64,000 nucleotides of DNA from Ornithodoros turicata (lineage: Eukaryota; Arthropoda; Arachnida; Ixodida; Argasidae). The stretch spans positions 131,082,123-131,146,122 of the forward strand of contig NC_088202.1 of the NCBI RefSeq assembly GCF_037126465.1. The letters run 5' to 3'. Both the position numbers and the translations under genes were made by a program. The notes under the pieces were generated by a model. That model ran no database searches. It was given only the letters and a program-made list of their open reading frames with translations, and was not told where the DNA came from. Positions 1-11,470 of the stretch are shown here, piece by piece (within the stretch, counting starts at the first letter, position 1; the number at the start of each line of letters is the position of its first letter).

Positions 1-725
1 ATTACTTGGTGAGGCACTATATTTCCTGTAGGGTCGCAATTACGCGTGTTCAGTCTGATGAAGTATTTAGCAGTGTTGGAGGTAACTCGTTACTGTAAGT
101 ATAAGCTACTTTTTTTCGGTAACTCGTTGCTTTTGGAGCTTAAGTTAACAAAAGGAACTTGGAACACTACACTAAACGTATGGAGCACTAAACTTTTAGC
201 ATTACACTTGGAGTAGACAAAATGAAGAGAGACACCACGCATGAGCACTTGTATGTGTGTATCTTCTCTGCCTGTGTCTGCGCTTGTCCATCACGTCCAG
301 ATACAAAAATGTATTTGCCCCAAGAGCAGACTGGATAGATACAGACTAGATAGCTGAGACGACTGGATAGCACAAATCAGACAATGAAATATAATGTATC
401 AACTCATCATAGCTTTGTTAGTCATTGTCGTAGTACTCAGAAAAATAATGTGAAAGTTACTAAGGAATTCAGTTACAAGTACAAGTGCCTACACAAAAAT
501 GCATGAGAAATTTCACTAAGGGGACTCAAAATAGTATCTAGATATAAGTATTCATACAGTTACTTTTACTGCATGGGAAGCTTTTTACGCCGAATTCAGG
601 AGGCCGTATCCCTTCAAATAGCTGCATGAAAATCGGGCAACTGGACGCGATAGAGGTTATGTCTGGTGAAGGATCAAAAAGACTTCTGTCAGCAGGGCTC
701 TATCAGTTCATGATATCAGAAAGGG
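1..725. other. No gene recognised
   Basis: AT-rich. GGTAACTCGTTACTG and CGGTAACTCGTTGC (81-126) resemble the arms of the GTAAC-type element at 32.1 kb, so a decayed copy may start here. Confidence 0.4.
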
Positions 726-895
726 TGTGCACGACGACCTGAACGAACGTGCAGAGGGAAGAGGGACGGGGCCAAGTTCATACTCGGTACGCCCCGTGGT
801 GGCTTCCGGCTCAACTAATCTGGTTTATCCCAGAATCTTGCTCATGGTTCAAAGTTACAAGTTCCTTTTGTTCGATTCTTGTCTGCAAACGCCGC

Positions 896-1050
896 TCCGT
901 AGTGAGATGAGACTGGGAAGTCCGCGGTTCGAATCCGTGGGCCGGCTGTGCCGTCTGGGGTTTTTCCTGGGTTTCCCTCAGATGTGTAATAGGCGTATGC
1001 CGGCACAGTTCCCCTGAAGTCGGCCCATGGACGCAGCTATCCTCCCCCCG
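896..1050 (+). mobile_element. tRNA-derived SINE fragment
   Basis: GGTTCGAATCC (B box) is followed by GCCGGCTGTGCCGTCTGGGG, TTTTCCTGGGTTTCCCTCAG and GCACAGTTCCC...AAGTCGGCCCA, the body shared by the other SINE copies in this window. The A box is degenerate. Confidence 0.75.
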
Positions 1051-1249
1051 AGCGGATTCCGCTCGGTCTTCCACTTCACCCTTTCCTCTCCTCCTCTCCA
1101 CCACCTTTCCCTTCCCGAGAAACATGCCGCCTAATCAGGCAGGCAGACCTCTCGGGTTCCTCCCAACGACACTCCTCCTCCTCCTCCTCCTCGACAGCCA
1201 TGCGTGCACGTGAACGCCGTTCGTACGCGCAAGACCCGCCTGGCTCCCT

Positions 1250-1413
1250 CCCAGGCAGCACAATGTACTGAACGTTCAAGTACGTAGGGGTGGCTGTCAG
1301 ATGTCTGATCAATGCAGTGCTTCATTTCACAGAGCTGTACAAGAAGACAAACAACCTTGGTCTGCTCGGCCACCCCTATGCACTCGAACTTTCAGTGCAT
1401 TGTGCTGCTTGGG
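1250..1413. mobile_element. MITE with CCC-AGGCAGCAC termini (164 bp)
   Basis: Terminal inverted repeats begin CCCAGGCAGCACAATGTACT on the left and CCCAAGCAGCACAATGCACT as the reverse complement of the right, extending about 45 bases to an AGGGGTGG block. Flanking dinucleotides CT (1248-1249, 1414-1415) form a 2-bp target duplication. Same family as 20710, 63412, and by termini 49607 and 57331. Confidence 0.8.
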
Positions 1414-1690
1414 CTTGTTGTTTCGCGGTCACCGTTAAATTCTGTTTTGGCTGTGCATTAGGAGGCTCAGGTGACTCTAATCATTTATAATGACAGAGTC
1501 CGCTGCGTAGAAGGAGTAAACCTTGGCGCGGTTCTATGACATGTGCGCAGAGGTTAGAGGACAACTCAAGGAACCTAAACTTTCGATGCCTGCTTTGTGT
1601 TCCGTTCAAGGATCCTATCAATCAATCAATCAATCAAATGCTTTCATATAGCACCACATATAGGTAGGCTTCTTTCGTCATATTAGACAT

Positions 1691-1990
1691 ACCAGCGGCA
1701 TGGCCGAGTGGGATCAGCCGCCCGCCCGTTGGTGGCAGCCAAGGTCGCGATGAAGACCAGGAGGTGGTGGGTTCGAATCCTGCCACCGGCTGTGCTGTCT
1801 GAGGTATTCCCTGAGTTTTCCAAAGATTTTCCAGTCGAATGTCTCCACAGTTCTCCCTGAAGTCGGCCCAGGACGCATGCTAACCCCTCCATGTCCTCCA
1901 CTCCTTCCTGCTGTCCTCTCTCCATCTGTCCACATATATACGCCGCTTATAGCCACAGTTGCTTCGCGGCGCTAACGCGGCATAAAAAAA
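1691..1990 (+). mobile_element. tRNA-derived SINE, near full length
   Basis: A box GGCATGGCCGAGTGGG and B box GGTTCGAATCC, then GCCGGCTGTGCTGTCTG, AAGTCGGCCCAGGACGC, a pyrimidine-rich segment and an A7 tail. CATATTAGACATA before and CATATCAGATATT after it look like an imperfect target duplication. The long head (extra bases between the two boxes) distinguishes it from the other copies. Confidence 0.78.
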
Positions 1991-2539
1991 TCATATCAGA
2001 TATTGATATAGTTTTCGTGCATGATAACTGTTATAAAATGTTTTGCACCGCCCATTGTGACCTCAACATTGAATTACAGAAAGGTCACAGAAAGGTGATA
2101 ACGAGTTACTTTTTTCGAGTACTAACATCTCCATCTCTGGTATTTAGGGTTTTAGGGAACCAGATATGATTTCCGATAAGCTATCACCAGCAGCCAACCG
2201 GAGCGCATAGTGTTGAGTCGAAGAGGGATGTGTTTTACGGACATACGACTCACGATAGCTTGTAAGGGAGTTCCTTTTTCCTACTCGTTCTTCGAGTGCA
2301 ATGGCGGCCGTCAACATCGAGAGGCCACATGTTCCGGGATTGGGCGGCATATCCCGCAAGAGATTCATATTTGACGACGACGTACACATTCGACGTGAAA
2401 TGCCGCGCAAAAATCATTCTGGCACGGTGCTCAACGGTTGTTGGTCATGGAATCGGTAAATCCGAAGTAGTAGTTCTGTCTGCTCTCAGATGGCGCTGCC
2501 GTTCGTGATACGGAGTTGTATAGCGTGCAACAGGGTTAT

Positions 2540-3205
2540 ACCCCTGTCAGACGGGCGCACTTACGGCCTTAACGGTTACGGTCTTAAGTGCATACGGACA
2601 TTAAATTATTGCCAGACGATCAGTCATACGGCCACAAAACTGAGGTGTAAGTAGAACGGAGCTCCAGCAAGACAGTTTACGGCGTTCCTCAGAAACTGTC
2701 GAAGTCTCGTTACCAAACGCCATGCACAAGATTGCGCAGATTTCCTTCAATTCGAAATAAAATGTTTTTACGAGACGTAGTGTTCTTGAACTTTTTTAGT
2801 GTTCAACGCATAGAGTTTTTCTGGTGAATATTTGCACTTTGCTTCTCATTATATATCGTCAGTTCGTACTGATACCCTCGAACCACTGCACTCCTACCAC
2901 CGCATCGTCTGCATCCAAAACTGTGCACGCACAACGAAGCATCGAAATTGCTTCAAAACAAATTCAAATTGGCTAAGTGCGAACCGAACGTTGTTTCCGA
3001 GCTCTCACAGTGAGAACAAATATGATTTAACTACATTTCATTCAACGTTCGCAGATATGTGTCTGTCGGTGTAGACATTACCGGCAAAACGCCTTCACGG
3101 ATACCGTCTTGCAGCCTCCCGGTGCTTCAGGCCATATTTCAGCTACGGCCTTTTTTCTTAGTGCCATCGCCTTAAAGGCCGTATGTGTGCCCGTCTGACA
3201 GAAGT
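2540..3205. mobile_element. TIR element, 666 bp (ACCCCTGTCAGACGGG type)
   Basis: Left ACCCCTGTCAGACGGGCGCA and right (reverse complement) ACTTCTGTCAGACGGGCACA, both leading into TACGGCC. AT-rich flanks GTTAT and ATTAT are compatible with a 4-5 bp duplication. No coding capacity. Confidence 0.72.
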
Positions 3206-5447
3206 ATTATTCTCTTAAAACTATCTTGCCACATTCCGCAAACCTCAATTGCAAAAGGAAAAACGTATCTATGGTTACTGACGTATGGTTACCCATAGGA
3301 GTATACACTTCAAGTTGGTATTAGAAAGTGTGAAATGAAAGGCACTTTACAGTCGGCGCCTAAACTCTAAACCCACAGACGGCGACCGACTAATGTGTTC
3401 CAGAGCTTTCCCAGCACAGAAACAGCCCTAGGGTGCATGAACGCAGAGCTAAGTGGGTAACATCTATCCTGGACAGTTGTGTCCCTCAGGCCTTTCTATC
3501 GACCTTCTTTCGCGCCAACAACGAAGCGTCTTTCGAGAGTATAGTCTATCGAATGTACATTGAGCAATGCGTTTGTGCTGTGCAGGTTGCTAAGCGATCA
3601 CGTCGTTTCCATTGCCTCACGTTTCTCTCTTTCATTTTCTTCGATCGGCCGCATCGAGAAATTGCGTGCAAGTCTGGTTCAAATGTGTTCTGTTGTATCA
3701 TCTTCGATTTCTTTATATCGAGAGCAATCCGTGTAAGTGTGGACACAGTGTGCGGCCTGGTTGCGTGTCTTTTAGATGAAATTGGGCAAAATTGTCTTGG
3801 AATGTTTTTCCTTTCCTCATTATGGACAGAGTAAACACATTTCGATTACTTGTGCACTGATCGGACTAATAGCTCCAACAAAGTGCCTGGAAACCATAGG
3901 ACGAAAAAAATAAAAATAAAACTGCTGTATTGTAACTAGTTTATAAAAAAAGGTTCAACAGCATCGCAGTACTTTATTGTGACTCATAAAACATCGGCGC
4001 TTTTTGTCAACGTCTTCAACTACACTGATATTACTTCACGCAGTATTCGTCCCCAAGACCACCCTGACCAGACAGCTTGATCATACAACGAACGCGTTGT
4101 CAGCGCTCAAATCGTAAACCGTTTTTGCCGGGGTAGTTGTTCTGCAGATAGGTTAACCCCTGGAATAACGATATATTGAAATAAGCTTAGGGTATAACTT
4201 TGTACATGTTATGCTTTTGTAAATTCGTGTGTTTCACGGACCATAGAACGCACGCATGTTTCTCGTGTGAAGCTCTCACGAACATCGATTACGCGCTTTG
4301 CCGACTGAGTCGCACGCTGTGGCGTACACGTCACGCTCTTTGAGCCTCCAACTAGTAGGTTCGTCGTTCATGAGCACTGAGATCATTTCAAACCGAAGTC
4401 TCCTAATGTAACAATTAAATTCTAAGCCTACTTTGCTTTGAAGATATGAACCATCATGCCATTGGCAAAAGCTACGTCGTCGTGCTGAAGGTATCATCAG
4501 CATCCATCAACAGCCATATGTTACCATGAATGAGATTTCTGATGTCGCCTTACCCACAGTTCCTTTTTCCCCTTTTTTTCGGTTATTTCTACCTCTACCA
4601 ATTATGCGAGAACAGGAGTAGCCAGCATTCTTCATGAGCGCCACACGCTCCATTTCATTTTGTCGTTCACTAAACTAATCCAACTATTTCTTTGTCGTGT
4701 TCTCCACGATTGAAGTGCAATTCTCGAGCTTCCTGCTGCCGGATATATCGTTTCCTAGACCCCACACTTTTTCGACAAGCACCGCGTGCCATTGTGGCAT
4801 AGAATCCATATTGCGGAGCAGCGCTAGTCATTCGTGCCGCCCGAAAGCCCACGCAGTTTACTCGGTGGGTTTTGCTTACGGAACTTCCACTCAATTTTTC
4901 GAACTTGCTTCGGAAGAATTTCATTAGCCTCGGTAGTTGGGCATTGTGAACTTCTTGCGAAAGTCTGCTTTGCACTGATATGAAGACTGCCGTACACGAC
5001 GAAGCCCCTCGTATTCTTATGGGTGACCGGGATGAGCCAACTCTGTTTTCTGTGCTTAGTCCCCCTCACGAAGACTCTTGCCATCTTCTTCCGTGGTACA
5101 ACACGTTTTCCTGAGAAATGAAAAAAGAAAGAAAGAAAAAACGAAAGACCACGCAGACGGGTGTATGCAAGGTACAACAAACATACACCAAAATTAAAAG
5201 GAAAGAAAGACACGGAGCGCTCTGCGCCAGCGAAACCAATAGACGATTTGACGAAGTCGCGCGCGCCCTCAAGTGAGCTGCGCAAGGCACTGTGGGTATC
5301 TTGAGGGAGCAGAGAGCAGAGTCGTCTGCTTCTCCGCGTGACAGTGCACGTGCGAAGTTGCGAAGTTTAAAACGTTGCTACGCAACGTGTTGTTTGCGCA
5401 TTTCGGCACGGTCGCCCACTGACTTTCTTCTTCTATAAGACGGCTGT
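3206..5447. other. No gene recognised
   Basis: Only short, unconvincing frames on both strands. A purine run with GAAAGAAAGAAAAAA lies at 5123-5142. I see no terminal repeats. Confidence 0.4.
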
Positions 5448-5705
5448 AGTAAACGTGATGCTGCTTGTGAAAGATCTCGCCCTTGTCGCCCTCACCGAGG
5501 TGGACAACGTCACGACTAACGCTCTGGGGGGAACGTGCGTCGTGGGCCGACTTCTAAGGGAACCGTGCCGACATATGTCTGACAGCGTCTGAGGAAAACC
5601 CAGGAAAAACACAGACAGCACAGCCGGCACCGGGTTTTCGAACCGGGGTACCTCCCAGTCTCGACGTGACATGGTCAGCACGTTAACCACTCGGCCACGT
5701 GAGCA
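5448..5705 (-). mobile_element. tRNA-derived SINE, near full length
   Basis: On the minus strand: A box GTGGCCGAGTGGTTAACG (tRNA-Ser/Leu-like), B box GGTTCGAAAACC, GCCGGCTGTGCTGTCTGTG, AAGTCGGCCCACGACGC and the 3' tail GTGACGTTGTCCACCTC. Confidence 0.8.
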
Positions 5706-5984
5706 GGTGCCGTAGCAAAGCACGTTGGAAACCAGCGTCAGCCAGTGCAACTATATCGGCTGAACGAATGGGCGGGCGCTATCCCTCAAATCTCCCACAA
5801 TGCTCGCTCCCGCAATGTAATTATACGAGACTTATTAGCTGTCAAATTATTTCTTTAAAAGGGCACCTAGGTGACCTCAATTTTCTTTTCTTTTTTTCAT
5901 CCTCTGCGGCATGTTCTGCGACGAATAAAATGAACTTCTGCGAAAGAATGACTGCCGCGCGCGAGGCCTTAGTTCAGTTAGGCA

Positions 5985-6165
5985 GGGTACTAGTTGCTTT
6001 GACGCGCCGTCTTCCCCCACGGACGTTAAACACGGTGGGTAGTGTGTTAAGAATTCGTGGCACGTTAATGAACCCCCAGGCGGGCAAAGTTAACCCGCAG
6101 ACCGACCACTTTGGCGTCGCATGATCGTAGTTGTCTCGCGACGTAAAACCACGAATTATTATTAG
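5985..6165 (+). mobile_element. Ruka-like tick SINE
   Basis: TGGCACGTTAATGAACCCCC AGGCGGGCAAAGTTAACCCG and, after GGCGTCGCATGATCGTAGTT, GCGACGTAAAACCACGAATT then (ATT)n. This order (cacgttaa-gaacccc-aggtgg, then cacgtaaaacc) is that of the Ruka SINE family known from ticks. Recognised from memory of the family, not by search. Confidence 0.6.
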
Positions 6166-7735
6166 TATCGATTGGAAACTTGTAGGGCACCAGCGTCAGT
6201 GCGCCTGTAATCTGAACAGACCTAACGTAAAATTTTCTGTCTCAATAAATGTAGCGTAAAGTGGGCTGGCGTAGTTAATCAGCATTGAATTCCGCGAGTC
6301 ATTAACCCGGCAGAACGCGTCATGAGACAAATTAATACGCTATAAAAGTGATTTCGTGAGTAGTACTAACCTGCCGCATGTCAAAACCAAAAACTGCAGC
6401 TTGTCGCAGCAACAAAGCGCAAATCTGCAATAATTAATTAATCGATAACTTCAATGAAAATGCAGGGGGAAGGAGTGGTTAACATGCAGACCCAGCGGAT
6501 CAGGTAAGAATATTACAACAACCGAAACTATGACCATCTTTTCGCGTTGCCTTCGAGATAGCCGTCACGGCTCAGATCCTTACACTGTCGTCGAAAGGGT
6601 CATTCAGTGAATGCACTGCTAAAGGTGCCACGTCAAGAACATCGTGGGAGGCAATTGGTACGATTGGGTCACGGCACTTTCTTCTGCTGCTGCTGTAAAG
6701 GAAGGAGAAGGAAATCGAAACTCCTGGGAAATCATCAGTCCGTGTGCAGGCGGCCCGATCCACTAAACCGAGCAGGAAATTGCGCTTTGCATTTACTCAT
6801 TTGAGGGGAATGCGTGTGGTAGAGCGTATAGAGGCACGGAAAGAAAAACAGTCATCTGATGGAGGCACTGAAAGACAACCCCATCCTCTCGTACAGGTCG
6901 GCTCCCTTTTACTTTACGGATGGGTCACGCCATGTAGGGTGGTCACGCATGAAACTTCTTTCGAGTTACACATCGCGTCGCGCCTGGCTGTTGCGAATGC
7001 TCGTGTATTCGGTATGAGGGCGGCAGCACCGAGATTGTCACAGTGAAGAATGCGTGCTGGAAAAAAGAACGTGGTCTGGAGTGGATTTCATTTCATTTCA
7101 TGGAAGCCTTCCTGATGGCTAGAAAAAGAGTACAAACAAGTGCAAAAATAAGTATACACTGTAGAAGTTACATACAGTGGGCAACATGTCCCTGAGCTTG
7201 TGGGAAGGACAAAACACAGAACAGCGCAATTGTGCTGTTCGTTTTTGCGTTTTCTCTTTTGTCCCTCCCTAAGCTCAAGGACACGTTGCCAATGTCAAGT
7301 ATACACCAGCCCGCTTGCATTTTACTTCTATGTTCAAGTTATACAGTGTTAGTTAGACAGTTGGTACAGTGTAATAGTTATTATTCCACGGAAACTGGTT
7401 CGCAATGTTTTCAAATTGGTAATGAAATAAAAATATCACTATCGGTATCAGGACAGGCCTAGTTATAAACAGGGCATTGTGAACGGGTTATCAACTCAAG
7501 GAACCCAACGTTGTGATTTCAAATACACGAGAACATCTTGTATGGGTTGCGACACTTCGTTTCAAGTTATTCCGGATAAATGTGAAATACAATTAATTGC
7601 ACGATGTGAACCTGCATTCCAACTTTTACAGCAAATGGGGTAATGAACGCGTAGAAAACGAGCACCGCGAATATGCCGTACGTCTCTGACGTCACACCAG
7701 GCGTCTCCGCCGGTGTGTCGTGGTGCATATGACGG
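6166..7735. other. No gene recognised apart from the 7.2-kb foldback
   Basis: (TTCAT)n-like TTTCATTTCATTTCATGG at 7087-7103 is the only other simple feature. Confidence 0.4.
7181..7292. repeat. Foldback sequence
   Basis: GGCAACATGTCCCTGAGCTT...GGGAAGGACAAAA pairs with TTTTGTCCCTCCCTAAGCTC AAGGACACGTTGCC across a 40-nt loop; about 33 of 37 positions agree. Confidence 0.65.
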
Positions 7736-7880
7736 TGAAAGGACTCGCTGTTGCCGGCTTCACGGAGGTGGGCAACGTCACGACTGACACCCTGGGGATA
7801 ATGCGCCCTGGGTCGACTTCTAAGGGAACTGTGCCGACATATGTCTGAACAGTTCTCTTAGAAGTCGGCCCTGGACGCCG
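7736..7880. mobile_element. Two SINE fragments joined head to head
   Basis: Minus-strand SINE 3' half (tail with GTTGCCGGCTTCACGGAGG and GACTTCTAAGGGAACTGTGC on the plus strand) meets a plus-strand piece (CAGTTCTCTTAGAAGTCGG, 7849-7867). Together they make a foldback centred on CATATG. Confidence 0.7.
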
Positions 7881-10800
7881 TGACGGACGCCTAGGAAAGC
7901 GCGAGAGAGGATTGGTCACGTGCTTGCGTGCGACACACACTTACATTTGGAATGACCGGAGCTCTGATGTCAGACCTTGACGAGCACGAATGGTAAAGGA
8001 TTTATGTCTTGCCATGTACGACACGAAGAAAAATTACTTTTTTGTTCTATACTCTATAATGTGCGGTACAATGTTTGCGTGATGTAATGAACCGCATCTT
8101 TCTAAGTGTCATAACCCCTTTAACCGCCAAGCAGGTGCTTGTTCCAAAGAGTGTTGTGCCACCCCAGGCCTCGAACGCCTTCCAAAGTGTGTACTTATTT
8201 TATTAACTCAAAAAATAATATTAATTTGTAAAAACTATTAAAAACATATCATCGCTTTATAGCTATCTTTCCACATCTGTCTACCCATTCACGTTGCTTC
8301 GTGCGTATATTGTTACACGGATACTTGCGCCGGCAACAACTCCAGTCATTTTCAGCGAATTACTTCCAGGAAGCACTTCGTCGGTGGTGGCGCTGAAGAA
8401 AGTGGAGCTGCTCGCCGTCGAGTCGGCCAGCAGTTGGAGTGGTAACGTCACGACTAAAATTGCGTCGGCTTCGAAAGATTATGCACGACTGTAGCCCGAA
8501 CTGAAAATAGCTCGCCGCGTTGTGCTCTCCATCTGTTTTTAGACTGTCGTTAGTGACAGCCGTAAAATTTGTCCGCTGTCATACGTGAGCACACTTGCGC
8601 GATGGGTTTAATGGCGGGACTTTGCAGCAGGTTTACGGAGCAAGTGCAACGACTTGGCAGTCAGACGGTTAAAACGGAGCGCTCGCGTCAAAACTGGACA
8701 GGCAGGGAATGACAGCCGCAGAGATTGATGGTTCACTGGAAGAACGAGACTTCAGCATATCGTGCTTCTACTTTAATTAAGACACAATACATATAACGTC
8801 CCGATAGTACTCTGGATCTGCATATATTTTTGTTCTCTCTCTCTTTCCCATTCTTTCTCCTTTCCATTTCTTCTGTTTTTCCTGCCTGCGGAAGCTTCGC
8901 ATACAGCCATGTTTGGCTTCGCATATTTCGCTTTGCTTCGCTGCACAAACACGTATTTAAAAAAAAAAAGTAAATCATATAAACGTAACATATATGGCAC
9001 ATTGTGAATGCGCGAAGTATAATGCTCTCGGTTCGTGCAATACTCGTTCGCTCATCTTGCTCGTGGCTATTGAGTAGTTAACATCGGACCTCTGACAGAA
9101 GAAAAAAAAAAAAACAGCAATCCAGTGAGGCTCCTTCTAGGGGTGGGGGTGATGTAGGGGGAAAGTGTGGTCAGCCTGCTCTGAAGTGGCGGCTCGATGC
9201 ACCCAGGGGAGGGTGAAATAGGGGGGAGAGATGATGGTGGCACAGGAGAGGGAGAGGCGTACTAACCCTCTAGATCTGGGACCTGGGTAGTCCAAGAGGA
9301 CTACTCAGGTCCCAGGTCCGCACTCAGACATGTACATGTTGGGTGCGTAGTCCAAGAGGACTACCCACAACAGGAAACATGCGAGCATATCCTTCAATAG
9401 TCTTCACTGGGATGCTGCCTGCACCACGGTAACCGCCAGAATTATTGGCGAAGTTACCTGATGCTTTACGGTCTTTGAGTCGTAAAACGGTGAGATGGTG
9501 TTTGCCGAATGGACACGTGATATACATGTCGTGCTCGTCTCTGAGTCTAGTATCCTCGTGTCTGGCAGTGTCCGTAATGGACGAGGTGGTGTTGGGGAAG
9601 GCATACAGCCACCTGCTATACGCTTACCGCACCGCTGCGCTTACGAAACTGAGTCTTTTTCTCGCTAGAGATGAAACGTGATCACTTTGAACCGGGAAAC
9701 AAACGCGAGAATGTGGAATTCAGACATTCCGAATAAACGACCAGGAAGAACTTCAAAACTGCATGAATCCTGCGCAGAAAAATGTGATATTCGCAGTACT
9801 TTGGGACTCTCAAGGGGCAGTATTGGACCATTATTTGGAGAAGGGCTCAGCAGTGAGTAGAATACGTTGTAGAATGTGTAGAATGTGTTGTCGAAAGTTG
9901 TTTGGTTGGTGCGAGACAACGTACGCCTAGATACTGCCGTCCGCACTGTTCAAACGCTTCGCAGACTGGGTTTTGAAGTATTGGCGCATCCTGCATATTG
10001 CTTCCTCTGTTTGACGTGGGCAAGACGGATTGCCCATTTACCACGGAACAACATGTATATGTCTGAGTGACGAAATAAATTCTTTTTTTTTTCAGAGGCC
10101 ATATACAGGCTGCATTGTAAGTGCTGCATAACAAGTGCATTGAAAAGCAACAGAACTATATTGAACAATTTAAATCTGATGGACATGCCGTATTTTTAGT
10201 TGATCGGAAGCACTCCTCGAAAACTATACGACAAAACAAAGTCTACACAGCAATATGACTTTTACTAGAGTTACCGTATAAGCCATAACTTTTACCAACT
10301 TCGAAGAAACTGCGTGCTTGGCGCATAATGTTTTCGGAGTCTTTATCGTGAACAAGGTCCTATCTACGAACGTTTACCCCCACCAACGACACCGCCCTTC
10401 TAGCGATCAGAGAGATCACTTGCTTCGAGTGACTGGAGCCTTATGTAGGTTCATCGTGGTTTGGAGTCCCGGGCTTGTTCGCATCCTCGAGGGCGCACTA
10501 ACAGTAACTGTACAAATGCTCGTATTGACATGGTTTATTATTCGTGCATGCACGTTATCTGGGTCTCACAAACGACTAAACACGATGAACGACCCCTTTG
10601 TTATTGTTCAGTTTCGGTTAATGTGCGCATCCGTTGCCACGTCTTTAGCACCCTTCTTGCGCCACAAGGCCTGCTACGTGGCCACGGTGGGTTTTATTGA
10701 AGATGCCATTAGCTTGAATGCTTGATGAGGGCAAGAAGCATGCCGTAAGGGTCTGGCTACATCAACTGTATGTACGAGTTGTGTGCCCTTGTAACATACG

Positions 10801-11369
10801 GCAACCCTTGTACTCCAGCATATTCCTGCGGGAGATCGTATTGCTTCACTGATTGCTGTAGACTTGAAGCAATGATCTCTTCGTACAAAATTCACCACGT
10901 TTTAATGCTGCGCAGATTTTATCGACTGCATAGAACATCGAGACGTGCAGAAGTTCACAGGAAAGCTGACGTGTGCCAGGTCGGGAGCCTAGTCCACTTA
11001 GTCAAACGTATCCTTTTGTTTCAATAAAAATACAAAGAAATGGAAAGGAGGAAATGGAAGATGTGAGTACTACGGTGAAGGCACCGTGGTCATGCTACTA
11101 TCATCAAGGAACGCATAGAGTTTCATTGCAAAAACGTTGCAGTAATATGTATCGTATTCCATAACTGACCTCAATTTGCAGTGCGTTAAATTCTGCGCAC
11201 TAGCCACTCCGTTGATGTATATCTAAGGCGGTTTCGATCATACCTCTGTGGCACCTCATGGTACCTTCTACGACCCTATCATCACTCTTTGTTGGGCGAG
11301 ATCTATTTTTATAGAAGTGTATGACCGTTTATCTTTCGACGCTTACGAAATGAATAGAAAAAGATGACA
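7881..11369. other. No gene recognised upstream of the M13 gene
   Basis: Contains the paired hairpins at 9.28 kb and A/T runs at 8960 and 10080-10092. Frames of up to 135 codons (10318-10725) show no motif. Confidence 0.4.
9278..9368. repeat. Two adjacent hairpins with the same loop
   Basis: GGGACCTGGGTAGTCC-AAGA-GGACTACTCAGGTCCC (9278-9313) is followed by GTAGTCC-AAGA-GGACTAC (9347-9364). Both have the same stem tip and loop. Confidence 0.7.
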
Positions 11370-11405
11370 TATATAGTGCCCCGTGCAACGAGGAGCAGGT
11401 GCAGT
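11370..11405 (+). promoter_or_regulatory. Candidate core promoter (TATA + Inr) of the M13-like gene
   Basis: TATATAG at 11370-11376 is followed 33 bases later by GCAGT (A at 11403), which resembles the arthropod initiator TCAGT. A start there would give a 5'UTR of about 68 nt before the ATG at 11471. The spacing is right for TATA/Inr, but such short motifs also occur by chance. No polyadenylation signal AATAAA is seen within 600 bases after the stop; the nearest lie near 14173 and 14206. Confidence 0.4.
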
Positions 11406-11470
11406 AGATGTTATGAAGAATACTGCCCGAGCTCCGATCCGCGACAGTTGCATTCTCGTAGCCCTTCAAC

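Noticed and set aside
10075..10125. Micro-exon between T10-CAG and GTAAGT
   Set aside because: Splice-like signals bracket only about 20 nt, and the T run is common simple sequence here.
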